From: JAAYCI01 sp964369525
Lineage (GTDB): Bacteria; Bacillota; Clostridia; Oscillospirales; Ruminococcaceae
DNA length: 31,491 nt
Direction: 5' to 3'
Assembly (NCBI GenBank): GCA_964369525.1
Contig: CAYJEW010000021.1
Location: 1-31,491 of the forward strand
Shown here: positions 15,220 to 22,093 of the stretch, in pieces
Layout of the letters: every line of letters begins with the position of its first letter
How positions within the stretch are numbered: position 1 is the stretch's first letter
The notes under the pieces: model-generated
The model's input: the letters and a program-made list of their open reading frames with translations, nothing else
The model's database searches: none
Told to the model about the DNA's origin: nothing
Translations under genes and position numbers: made by a program

Positions 15220-16179
15220 TTGTGCTTGGGAGGTGTATGGAAAATTAGCAAAAAAGAAAAATTTGTACAGCTTGCCTTAATATGTAAAGAGCGGCTTTTG
15301 GGCGCTGAAGTTATTACCATTTCAGCCGTAATTGCCTACTACTTTTTACTTGCACTTTTCCCCATGCTTATTGCTGCAGGCAGTGTACTTTCCATGCTTG
15401 ATATCGACCCCACGCTAGCCTTTGCCTACACAAACATAGCCGTGCCCGACGCCTTGCAAGCCACGCTAAACTCTATTATTGAAGACCTTCTTACCAGCGG
15501 CGACGGCGGGCTGCTTTCTATAAGCTTGATAGGTTTTATATGGCCGGCCAGCCGCAGCTTGCGCTATTTGCAAAAAGGCATGAACAAAGCCTACGGTATC
15601 CCCTACACCGGCAGGTTTTTTGCAAGGCGGCTGGTGTCGCTTATCACCATTATACTTATTCTGCTTGTGCTTATTGCTTTTGTTACACTGTTTAGCCTTG
15701 GCGACTTAATTCTTACCTCTTTGGCCCCCACCTTCACATGGGCGTCTACATTTTTATGGTGGATAAGCGGCCTAAAGTGGCCTGTAACCGCATTGTTTTT
15801 ATTTGTACTCATGGTTATTGTGTACGGCGTTACGCCAGATGTGAAAACACGTATATCAAACCTTATCCCCGGCGCCGCTTTTTCCACATTGGCCCTACTT
15901 GCGCTGGCTCAAGGCTTCACGGTTTACCTTCGGTTTTTTCTGCGCTCTTACTCCAGCTACGGCACGCTGGGCACCTTCTTTCTCTTAATGGTATGGCTAC
16001 ATTTTTCATCCATTATTGTTATGCTGGGCGCTGTGCTTAACGCCAGTATAAGAGAGTATAAAATCGGCAAAGCCGTAGCCACCACAAGCCGGGTTGACCG
16101 TGTTGTAGAAAAAACTACAGGCCCTATTACCACCCGTTTAAAATCATTCACCAACGATATTACGCCAGAAGACAACTAG
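15220..16179 (+). CDS. YihY/BrkB-family inner membrane protein
   Basis: Polytopic membrane protein of the YihY/virulence-factor BrkB family, of unknown molecular function. Up to 319 aa with about six hydrophobic segments. Typical motifs are VITISAVIAYYFLLALFPML near the start, PASRSLRYLQKGMNKAYGIP and a C-terminal SSYGTLGTFFLLMVWLHFSSIIVMLGA stretch. The start is unclear. The frame opens with TTG at 15220 (or 15226), but the only good ribosome-binding site, GGGAGG at 15228-15233, lies after those codons. Downstream in frame is ATT at 15244, ten bases from GGAGG. The nearby ATG (15237) is in another frame that stops after three codons. Losing one A from the run at 15241-15244 would put that ATG in frame. 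Identity is secure; the first 8-10 residues are not. Confidence 0.88.
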   Translation: MCLGGVWKISKKEKFVQLALICKERLLGAEVITISAVIAYYFLLALFPMLIAAGSVLSMLDIDPTLAFAYTNIAVPDALQATLNSIIEDLLTSGDGGLLSISLIGFIWPASRSLRYLQKGMNKAYGIPYTGRFFARRLVSLITIILILLVLIAFVTLFSLGDLILTSLAPTFTWASTFLWWISGLKWPVTALFLFVLMVIVYGVTPDVKTRISNLIPGAAFSTLALLALAQGFTVYLRFFLRSYSSYGTLGTFFLLMVWLHFSSIIVMLGAVLNASIREYKIGKAVATTSRVDRVVEKTTGPITTRLKSFTNDITPEDN

Positions 16180-16254
16180 TTGTACAATGTAAAAAATCGG
16201 TCTACCCAATTTATATAGGAAGTTTGATTTTAATATAAAGGAGTTGCAACCACC

Positions 16255-17703
16255 ATGATGACGAAAGAGCAGTATATCGAATCGCTAAGAAAGCTTGAGC
16301 TCGACCTTTATGTACTTGGCAAAAAGGTGGAAAACCCTGTGGACGACAGGGTAATTCGCCCTTCGCTAAACTCCATGGCCGCCACTTACGAATACGCTAA
16401 CGACCCGCAGTACGAAGACCTAATGACCGCCACCTCGTCACTGACAGGTAAAAAAATCAATCGCTTTACCCACCTTCACCAAAGCACAGAAGACCTTGTG
16501 AAAAAAGTTAAGATGCAGCGCCTGCTTGGCCAAAAAACAGGTGCATGTTTTCAGCGCTGTGTTGGCCTAGACGCCAGCAACGCTGTATTCTCCACCACCT
16601 TTGAGGTGGACGAAAAATACGGCACAAGCTACCACGAAAACTTTAAAAAATACTGGACTTATATCCAAGACACCGACTTCACCGTAGACGGCGCCATGAC
16701 CGACCCTAAAGGCGACCGTAGCCTTTCCCCCTCGCAACAGCCCGACCCCGACATGTTTTTGCACGTAGTAAAAAGAACCGACGAAGGCGTATATGTAACA
16801 GGCGCTAAAGCGCACCAAACAGGCTATGTAAACTCGCACGAAGTGCTGGTAATGCCCACCATCGCCATGCGCCCGGAAGACAAAGACTATGCCATTTCTT
16901 TTGCTATTCCTACCGACAGCAAGGGCATCAAGCTAATCTACGGCCGCCAGTCGTGCGACACCCGCAAGCTTGAAGAACACAATAACATTGACGTTGGCAA
17001 CTACGAGTATGGCGGCCACGAAGTTTTGGTTATCTTTGAGAACGTATTTGTACCAAACGAAAGAATATTCCTAAACGGCGAAACCGACTTTTGCGGCATG
17101 ATGGTAGAGCGTTTTGCAGGATATCACAGGCAGTCTTACGGCGGGTGCAAAGTTGGCGTGGGCGATGTACTTATAGGCGCTGCGGCCACCGCTTTAGAAT
17201 ATGCCGGTGCCGACAAAGCCTCCCACTGTAAAGACAAGCTTATCGAGATGAACCACCTAAACGAAACGCTCTTCTCGTGCGGCATTGCATGCTCTTGTGA
17301 GGGCACAAAAACCAAATCCGGCAACTATGTTATAGACCTACTGCTAGCCAATGTATGTAAGCAAAACGTTACCCGTTTCCCATACGAAATTGCCCGCCTT
17401 GCCGAAGATTTGGCCGGTGGCATAATGGTAACCATGCCCTCCGAAGCTGACTACCAAAACCCAGAGCTTCGCCCATACATTGAAAAATACCTGAAAGGTG
17501 TAGACGGTGTATCCACCGAAAACCGCATGAGAATTCTTCGCCTTATCGAAAATCTCACGCTGGGCACCGCCGCCGTTGGCTACAGAACCGAGTCTATGCA
17601 CGGCGCAGGCTCGCCTCAGGCACAGCGCATTATGATTGCCCGTCAAGCTAATATGGAGCATAAAAAATCTTGTGCTAAAGCTCTGGCGCAAATTAAAGAA
17701 TAA
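16255..17703 (+). CDS. abfD: 4-hydroxybutyryl-CoA dehydratase / vinylacetyl-CoA delta-isomerase
   Basis: A flavin- and [4Fe-4S]-dependent enzyme that converts 4-hydroxybutyryl-CoA to crotonyl-CoA by ketyl-radical chemistry and isomerises vinylacetyl-CoA; known from Clostridium aminobutyricum and C. kluyveri. The 482-aa protein matches that family along its length. All four cluster ligands are present: Cys98, Cys102 (CFQRCVG), His291 and Cys298 (GYHRQSYGGC), each one number below the C. aminobutyricum positions. Also conserved are VDGAMTDPKGDR, GAKAHQTG and the C-terminal YRTESMHGAGSPQAQR. It is slightly shorter than the reference because of a small deletion before TENRMRILR. AAAGGAGTTG precedes twin ATGs (16255, 16258). 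The small CGGC gene follows after 34 bp. No abfT, 4-hydroxybutyrate dehydrogenase or bcd/etf genes are in the window. Confidence 0.96.
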   Translation: MMTKEQYIESLRKLELDLYVLGKKVENPVDDRVIRPSLNSMAATYEYANDPQYEDLMTATSSLTGKKINRFTHLHQSTEDLVKKVKMQRLLGQKTGACFQRCVGLDASNAVFSTTFEVDEKYGTSYHENFKKYWTYIQDTDFTVDGAMTDPKGDRSLSPSQQPDPDMFLHVVKRTDEGVYVTGAKAHQTGYVNSHEVLVMPTIAMRPEDKDYAISFAIPTDSKGIKLIYGRQSCDTRKLEEHNNIDVGNYEYGGHEVLVIFENVFVPNERIFLNGETDFCGMMVERFAGYHRQSYGGCKVGVGDVLIGAAATALEYAGADKASHCKDKLIEMNHLNETLFSCGIACSCEGTKTKSGNYVIDLLLANVCKQNVTRFPYEIARLAEDLAGGIMVTMPSEADYQNPELRPYIEKYLKGVDGVSTENRMRILRLIENLTLGTAAVGYRTESMHGAGSPQAQRIMIARQANMEHKKSCAKALAQIKE

Positions 17704-17737
17704 TCGCAACCATTTTTTTGCAGTAAGGGGGAAACGC

Positions 17738-18019
17738 ATGCCCGATAAAATAACCATCGGCGTTAAATTTTGCGGTGGCTGCAACCCCCGGTTTGACAGA
17801 GGCGTAGCATTTACCGAAATTCGTAACCAATTGGCCCACTGCTGTCATCTTCAAACACTTGACCCCGCAACACATTATAAAGCTGTGCTTGTAATTCGTG
17901 GGTGCGAGCGCTGTGCATTCAGCTTTGAAGGGCAGCAGGCCGAAAAACAATTCATATTATCAAGTATCAATGAGATGCCAAGCTTGATTGAAGAGCTAAA
18001 AGCTTTCGCAAACGCTTAA
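17738..18019 (+). CDS. Small CGGC cysteine protein next to abfD
   Basis: A 93-aa soluble protein with six cysteines: Cys12 and Cys15 in KFCGGCNPRFDR, Cys35-Cys36, and Cys56 and Cys59 in IRGCERCA. The two CxxC pairs suggest a metal or Fe-S site, or a redox role; function is not known to me. The frame is open 102 bp upstream, but the start at 17738 is chosen because GTAAGGGGGAAACGC lies there and the upstream part overlaps abfD. It lies 34 bp after abfD and before the shared terminator, so the two are almost certainly co-transcribed. A role in cluster handling or electron transfer for AbfD is an inference only. Confidence 0.8.
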   Translation: MPDKITIGVKFCGGCNPRFDRGVAFTEIRNQLAHCCHLQTLDPATHYKAVLVIRGCERCAFSFEGQQAEKQFILSSINEMPSLIEELKAFANA

Positions 18020-18092
18020 CCTAGTTTGCAGAAGCTTTGTATGCAAACTATCGCAGGCAATTTGGCCAAGCTGCCATCTCCATCTAACAAGC

Positions 18093-18128
18093 AAAAAAGC
18101 AGACAGTTTAAAAACTGTCTGCTTTTTT
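18093..18128. terminator. Bidirectional terminator between abfD operon and flagellin
   Basis: AAAAAAGCAGACAGTTT (18093-18109) pairs perfectly with AAACTGTCTGCTTTTTT (18112-18128) around a 2-base centre (effective loop larger). A/T tracts on both sides serve the plus-strand CGGC gene and the minus-strand flagellin gene. Confidence 0.93.
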
Positions 18129-18160
18129 ATTTAAATGTAAGATTGCTTTTTAAATCAGTG

Positions 18161-19744
18161 CTATTTTAAGAGCTGTAATACCTGCTGTGTTTGTAGGTTT
18201 GCCTGCGCCTGCATTGCCTGCGACGCTTGAGACAACACATTTCTACGAGTAAGTTCCAGTATAGTTTTGGCCATGTCGGTATCCCGCACACGGCTCTCTG
18301 CCGCCACAATATTCTCGCTTGTGGTTTGCAGGTTTTGTATGGTAGACTCTAGCCTGTTTTGGGTAGCGCCAAGCTCGCCGCGCGTAGACGACACCGTTTC
18401 TATAGCCGCCGTAATGCGTTGTAGTGCGCTTGCCGCCTCCTCTTGGCTAGCCAGCGATATCGAGCCTATGCCAAGTCCGTTTGCGCCCATATCGCCCACC
18501 TGAATATTTAGGCTGTTGTAACTGTCGGCTGTGTCGCCCACCTGAATATCCAGCCCGCCTTCGCCATAAGGTGTTCTTATCTCTATGCCTTCAGCGCTTG
18601 TGGTGAACGCCATACCTGTTCTGTGGTTAATGTTGCCTGCAATAGCATCCAGGTCTTCTGCAGTAAGGGTGTCACCGCTTGTGCCGCTTACCTGAATTGC
18701 AGTAACATCGCTATTTTCAAGGTTACTTATGGTCTGCGCATAGTCGGCCTCGTTTACCAGCACAAAACTACTGCCGTTTACGCTGAATGTTGCCGAGCTC
18801 TCGTTTGTGCCATCAAATAGCTGAAAGCTATCACTGTTGATAACCGCTTGGGTATCGGCGGGCACTACGTTTTGGTTCATCGCCACAGTGCTTAGCTGTG
18901 CTCCGTTTACCATAGACGAAAGGCCTGCTATCTGCGGGGACTCAGTGCCTGCCTCTCGGGCCGCAAAATCAATGGTTGCACCTGTGTTGCTTATGGCAAA
19001 GCTGTCTGCAGCGCTCATACCGCTAAGCTGGTCGGCCACCGCCGAAGCCATAACTTCGCCCTGTACATCTACTGTATCACCATTAACCGTGCCATTTAGC
19101 TGATATACTGTACCGTCTTGAGCTGTCATGCTGGACAGGTCTTCCGAAACGGTAAAGCTCATCACATTTGCACTGCCATTGTTAAGCCCCAGTGTAAACG
19201 AAACCTCATCGCCTGCCGCCAAAGCGCTCATATCCTGAAACTCAGATGTAGTATAGCTACCTGCCACTGCCGGTGCCTCATCCACCTGCACGCCCTGCAC
19301 GGCCACGCTACTGCCGGCATTCGACAGCGAATTATCCAAAAGATTTATGCCGTTAAAGTTTGTGGCCTGCGATATCCTGTCTATCTCACTCAGTATCTCG
19401 CTTGCCTCACGGTCAAGGCTTTGGCGCTGGCTGTCTTGCAGTGTACCGTTTGAGGCTTGCACCGCAAGGTCTGTCAGGCGGTTTAGCATGCTATGCACTT
19501 CGCTTAGCGCGCCCTCTGCCACGCCTACCAGCGAAGAGCCGTCCTGTGCATTCATTATGGCACGCTCTATGCCTGTATGTTGGGCGCGCATCCTTTCAGA
19601 CAAAGCAAGGCCAGCCGCGTCGTCTGCAGCGGAGTTTATGCGATAACCGCTGGAAAGTTGCATCAAGGCGGTTTGCAGTTTTGCATTGTTAAGTGTTGCT
19701 TGGCGGTTGGCGTTCAGCGCCATTGGGTTGTTTTGTACTACCAT
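18161..19744 (-). CDS. Flagellin
   Basis: Structural subunit of the flagellar filament, exported by the flagellar type III apparatus. The 527-aa protein has conserved N-terminal D0/D1 helices (MVVQNNPMALNANRQ, LSSGYRINSAADDAAG, RISQATNFNGINLLD) and C-terminal D1/D0 (ENIVAAESRVRDTDMAK, VLSQASQAMQAQANL). The centre, about 140-420, is hypervariable and Ser/Thr/Asn-rich with flagellin_IN-like pieces and no cysteine. LNRLTDLAVQASNGT retains the Arg and Leu that align with the TLR5-recognised site of enteric flagellins. CAGGGAGGCAATATT precedes the ATG. No other flagellar structural, chaperone or FliW/CsrA genes are in the window; upstream lie an unknown 160-aa gene and a BTAD regulator on the same strand. 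Confidence 0.96.
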   Translation of the reverse strand: MVVQNNPMALNANRQATLNNAKLQTALMQLSSGYRINSAADDAAGLALSERMRAQHTGIERAIMNAQDGSSLVGVAEGALSEVHSMLNRLTDLAVQASNGTLQDSQRQSLDREASEILSEIDRISQATNFNGINLLDNSLSNAGSSVAVQGVQVDEAPAVAGSYTTSEFQDMSALAAGDEVSFTLGLNNGSANVMSFTVSEDLSSMTAQDGTVYQLNGTVNGDTVDVQGEVMASAVADQLSGMSAADSFAISNTGATIDFAAREAGTESPQIAGLSSMVNGAQLSTVAMNQNVVPADTQAVINSDSFQLFDGTNESSATFSVNGSSFVLVNEADYAQTISNLENSDVTAIQVSGTSGDTLTAEDLDAIAGNINHRTGMAFTTSAEGIEIRTPYGEGGLDIQVGDTADSYNSLNIQVGDMGANGLGIGSISLASQEEAASALQRITAAIETVSSTRGELGATQNRLESTIQNLQTTSENIVAAESRVRDTDMAKTILELTRRNVLSQASQAMQAQANLQTQQVLQLLK

Positions 19745-19868
19745 AATATTGCCTCCCTGCTACAATACAAAAACATCTTATTTTTGTAGCCTGCCCTAAA
19801 GCCATACGGGCATCTGCGAACGTCTGCGGCAAAGGCACTGCGTGTATGCGCTGCCTGTCTGCCTTTGT
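19745..19868 (-). promoter_or_regulatory. Long structured 5' leader of the flagellin mRNA
   Basis: The predicted start near 19868 leaves about 125 untranslated bases. Two possible stem-loops are visible: one closed by CAAAGGCA/TGCCTTTG (about 19828-19867) and one by CTACAAAAA with TTTTTGTA...GTAG (about 19759-19788) that ends next to the GGGAGG ribosome-binding site. Such a leader leaves room for translational control, as is known for hag in Bacillus. Confidence 0.45.
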
Positions 19869-19874
19869 ACTAAA

Positions 19875-19903
19875 ATATTACCCTTATTTTTTACATTTTG
19901 CAA
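19875..19903 (-). promoter_or_regulatory. Sigma-A-like promoter of flagellin with 10-bp direct repeats
   Basis: Minus strand: TTGCAA (19903-19898), 17-bp spacer, TAATAT (19880-19875). No sigma-28 pattern (TAAA, 15 bp, GCCGATAA) is seen between the gene and the upstream terminator. The 10-mer AATGTAAAAA occurs twice here (19915-19906 and 19897-19888) with an 18-bp period, flanking the -35. Confidence 0.6.
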
Positions 19904-19948
19904 GCTTTTTACATTAAATATATATAGCGAAAATATGGCTATAAAAAT

Positions 19949-19977
19949 CTCCCGAAAGAGCACAGCTCTTTCGGGAG
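19949..19977 (-). terminator. Intrinsic terminator after the 160-aa gene
   Basis: Perfect 13-bp stem CTCCCGAAAGAGC (19949-19961) / GCTCTTTCGGGAG (19965-19977), 3-base loop, followed on the minus strand by ATTTTTATAG. It separates the 160-aa transcript from the flagellin promoter just downstream. Confidence 0.92.
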
Positions 19978-19985
19978 GCCTTTTA

Positions 19986-20468
19986 TCACTCTTGGTCGTC
20001 ATCTTGTGGGTATTTGCTTGCAAGCGCACTATCCATTATCTTCAAAAGCTCAAGCGTACTGCGAAAGCGCTTTTCTTCTTTTTGCTCTGCCCACTGAACG
20101 GTACCCTGCCATGTGGCATTTTGGCGAAACTGTACATGCACAACAAAAACGTCTTTGTCTTGAGCATTCAGTTTATCATTTTTTGGCACAGGTACATCCA
20201 CCTTTCCTTTGGGTTTTTCTTGGGCGCCCGCCTTTGCTGATCGTTTAGAGTCAAACGAACGATAGGCAACAGCTGCCTGAGGAAACTGGAGCGTGTCGAA
20301 CATATCGTCCAGCCTGTTGGTAAACTCCACAACGTCCACAAACTTCGAGCCTTTTTCTAAATATGGGTTATACAAAACCCCCATCATCTCGCCCTGCTTA
20401 TTATTATCTATTCGTATCAGCACGCGCGATGCCGTGCTGGGAACCATCTGGCTGCTGCGTAGCGCCAT
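19986..20468 (-). CDS. Uncharacterised 160-aa protein under a SARP-type promoter
   Basis: Not a named family that I recognise. There is no signal peptide, membrane segment or cysteine. Two blocks look structured: residues 1-72 (RVLIRIDNNKQGEMMGVLYNP... DVVEFTNRLDDMFDTLQFPQA) and about 105-150 (DVFVVHVQFRQNATWQGTV, then KRFRSTLELLKIMDSAL). A charged, low-complexity linker joins them (SKRSAKAGAQEKPKGK). The WQGTV-W pattern and the final helix resemble proteins I have seen annotated as hypothetical in Clostridia, but I cannot place it further. GGGAG lies 7 bp before the ATG. It sits between the BTAD regulator and flagellin, with its own promoter and terminator, so it is a probable target of the regulator. 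Confidence 0.75.
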   Translation of the reverse strand: MALRSSQMVPSTASRVLIRIDNNKQGEMMGVLYNPYLEKGSKFVDVVEFTNRLDDMFDTLQFPQAAVAYRSFDSKRSAKAGAQEKPKGKVDVPVPKNDKLNAQDKDVFVVHVQFRQNATWQGTVQWAEQKEEKRFRSTLELLKIMDSALASKYPQDDDQE

Positions 20469-20558
20469 GCCACATCTCCCTTACCTTGTTGATTTCTGCC
20501 GTAATATATTGCCAAACAGTTCAATCAATACTTTACCGTATTCAAGGCATACATGTTG

Positions 20559-20592
20559 AGTATACCCCAAAGTGGTAACAGAACGGTAACAG
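20559..20592 (-). promoter_or_regulatory. Promoter with 11-bp-period direct repeats (candidate SARP/BTAD binding site)
   Basis: Minus strand: CTGTTACC (20592-20585), GTT, CTGTTACC (20581-20574), nine bases, TATACT (20564-20559). There is no recognisable -35 hexamer; the repeats occupy its place. Two exact 8-bp repeats with an 11-bp period ending about 8-9 bp before the -10 is the arrangement described for SARP activators. The BTAD regulator gene ends 46 bp upstream. Confidence 0.65.
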
Positions 20593-20637
20593 CAACTTTC
20601 ACTGCTGCATGTTATCTATAGTTATTACGGCTTTTAA

Positions 20638-21861
20638 TTACATCATTACCGGATCCAGTGGCTGAATTTTCGCACTAAGACTTATTGCTTGATGCTGATT
20701 GCCTCTATCAAAACGGTCTGCCACACGTTTTAAGACCATCTCAGCATTTTCCATAGTTATTGTTGGTAACATTAAAATATATTGCGACACGCTAAACCTC
20801 GACACCACATCACCCCTACGCAGGCTGTAATGCACTGCCTCAAGCAGTATGCTCATGCTTTTATTCAGCGCTTCGCCTTCCAGCGCACCATCTCCGGCAT
20901 GCTGTAATGTTAGTAGCCCCACAAATACAGCCTGCCCCGCACGTTCTGCCGCCCTAGCCTCTAAGCGGTATAGGTTGCGAAACACTTCAAAATCACAGTA
21001 AAAAGCGTCATTGGTCACGTCGGATTCACATAGTGCGTCTTTTATGGTGTGCAGGTCTGTCTCAGCCGAGTTTAAACTATTGCTAAGTTCTTTATAAAGC
21101 TCTCGAAGTTCTTCGTTTGGTGTAACGCCAAACTCCCGATAGAACATATCTGCCATTTTGTTATAATGGTTAAGCGCCATTGCCTTTTTGCCTTGCCGTA
21201 TTAGGGCATTCATATACGAAAGATGCAAGCTTTCTTCAAACTGGTCAAACACCAGCGCACGACTACACACCAGCTCTATATCAGCATCTCGACCACTATC
21301 CTCCAGTTGCTGTAACACATAGGCTACGCACTTAAAAAGCATTGCCTTGTAATAATTATTGTAAGGCAGCACCCAGTCTTCATATGCTTGTTCGGCCAAA
21401 AAATCTCCTTGATAAAGCTCTATGGCTTGCATTCCATACTGTATGCTTTGCTCGGACTCTATGTTTGGTTTCAACATTTTATTATATGCTTCTTCAAACT
21501 GCTCAAAGTCGAGCTGCCAATGCAACTCGTTGTTTAGCTGGTAGTTGCCACCGCGATATAAAATAACATCCTGTGCAAATGGCAGATTGCTTGCCGCAAA
21601 GTTTGAGCGTACCCTGTATACCAAATTTTTCAGCGCTTTTTCGGGTTGGTCGCTGCTGTCCTCTGGCCACAGTGCATCAATGAGCTGCTGCTTTGCCACC
21701 GTTTTATTGCGGTGAACCATTAGGTACTGCAACAAGCTCCACGGCCTTTTGGCACGCGAAGAAGATTCGGTTATTACGGTTTCGGCAATGCCAACATGGA
21801 AGCTACCAAAAAACCTAACCTCTATAGGCGTTGTTTTTTGTTTATTCTCGCTTTTTGGCAT
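20638..21861 (-). CDS. SARP-like BTAD transcriptional regulator with degenerate GGDEF-like C-terminus
   Basis: The 407-aa protein has an OmpR-type winged helix (about 12-110; VRFFGSFHV, SLLQYLMVHRNKTVAKQQLIDALWP, LVYRVRSNF), then a bacterial transcriptional activation domain of TPR-like helices (about 115-262; FEEAYNKML, GDFLAEQAYEDWV, ALNHYNKMADMFYREFGVTPNEEL). The last part (about 280-405) reads like a GGDEF fold. DFEVFRNLYRLEARAAERAG resembles its first helix. RRGDVVSRFSVSQYILMLP aligns with the usual GD-x-x-RxGGDEF-x-x-LLP, with the signature replaced by SVSQY (357-361). Cyclase activity is therefore very unlikely, but ligand or partner binding is possible. GGGAGGATTAAG precedes the ATG. 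SARPs activate promoters with direct repeats, and such repeats lie just downstream. Confidence 0.85.
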   Translation of the reverse strand: MPKSENKQKTTPIEVRFFGSFHVGIAETVITESSSRAKRPWSLLQYLMVHRNKTVAKQQLIDALWPEDSSDQPEKALKNLVYRVRSNFAASNLPFAQDVILYRGGNYQLNNELHWQLDFEQFEEAYNKMLKPNIESEQSIQYGMQAIELYQGDFLAEQAYEDWVLPYNNYYKAMLFKCVAYVLQQLEDSGRDADIELVCSRALVFDQFEESLHLSYMNALIRQGKKAMALNHYNKMADMFYREFGVTPNEELRELYKELSNSLNSAETDLHTIKDALCESDVTNDAFYCDFEVFRNLYRLEARAAERAGQAVFVGLLTLQHAGDGALEGEALNKSMSILLEAVHYSLRRGDVVSRFSVSQYILMLPTITMENAEMVLKRVADRFDRGNQHQAISLSAKIQPLDPVMM

Positions 21862-22046
21862 TTAACTTAATCCTCCCGTTCGGTTGGCATTAAAATTTTA
21901 CTAAAATATGCGTCATATAATTTTATTATATAATATATTTCACTTTTTTAACAGCGTTTTATGAAAATAACCCGCTTTTTTTACTATCTGTAAAAACTTA
22001 CGTTTATACATCTATCACATCACACATTAAAGGTGAAAAAAATGCT

Positions 22047-22074
22047 TTATTGTGGTATACTATATCCACAATAA
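22047..22074 (+). promoter_or_regulatory. Extended -10 promoter inside a perfect 9+9 bp inverted repeat
   Basis: TTATTGTGG (22047-22055) and CCACAATAA (22066-22074) are exact inverted repeats 10 bases apart. The spacer holds TATACT (22056-22061), preceded by TGG, which makes an extended -10. No good -35 is visible. A protein bound to the dyad would cover the -10 and start site, so repression of the 22094 gene is the simplest reading. Confidence 0.7.
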
Positions 22075-22093
22075 TTGCTTGGGGGCTTTGTAT

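Noticed and set aside
19745..19985. Sigma-28 promoter for flagellin
   Set aside because: No TAAA plus GCCGATAA pair at 15-16 bp spacing on the minus strand; a sigma-A-type pair fits better.
20582..20625. Terminator for the BTAD regulator from CAGCA/TGCTG arms
   Set aside because: Short stem, large loop and no T-run on the minus strand; also overlaps the direct-repeat promoter.
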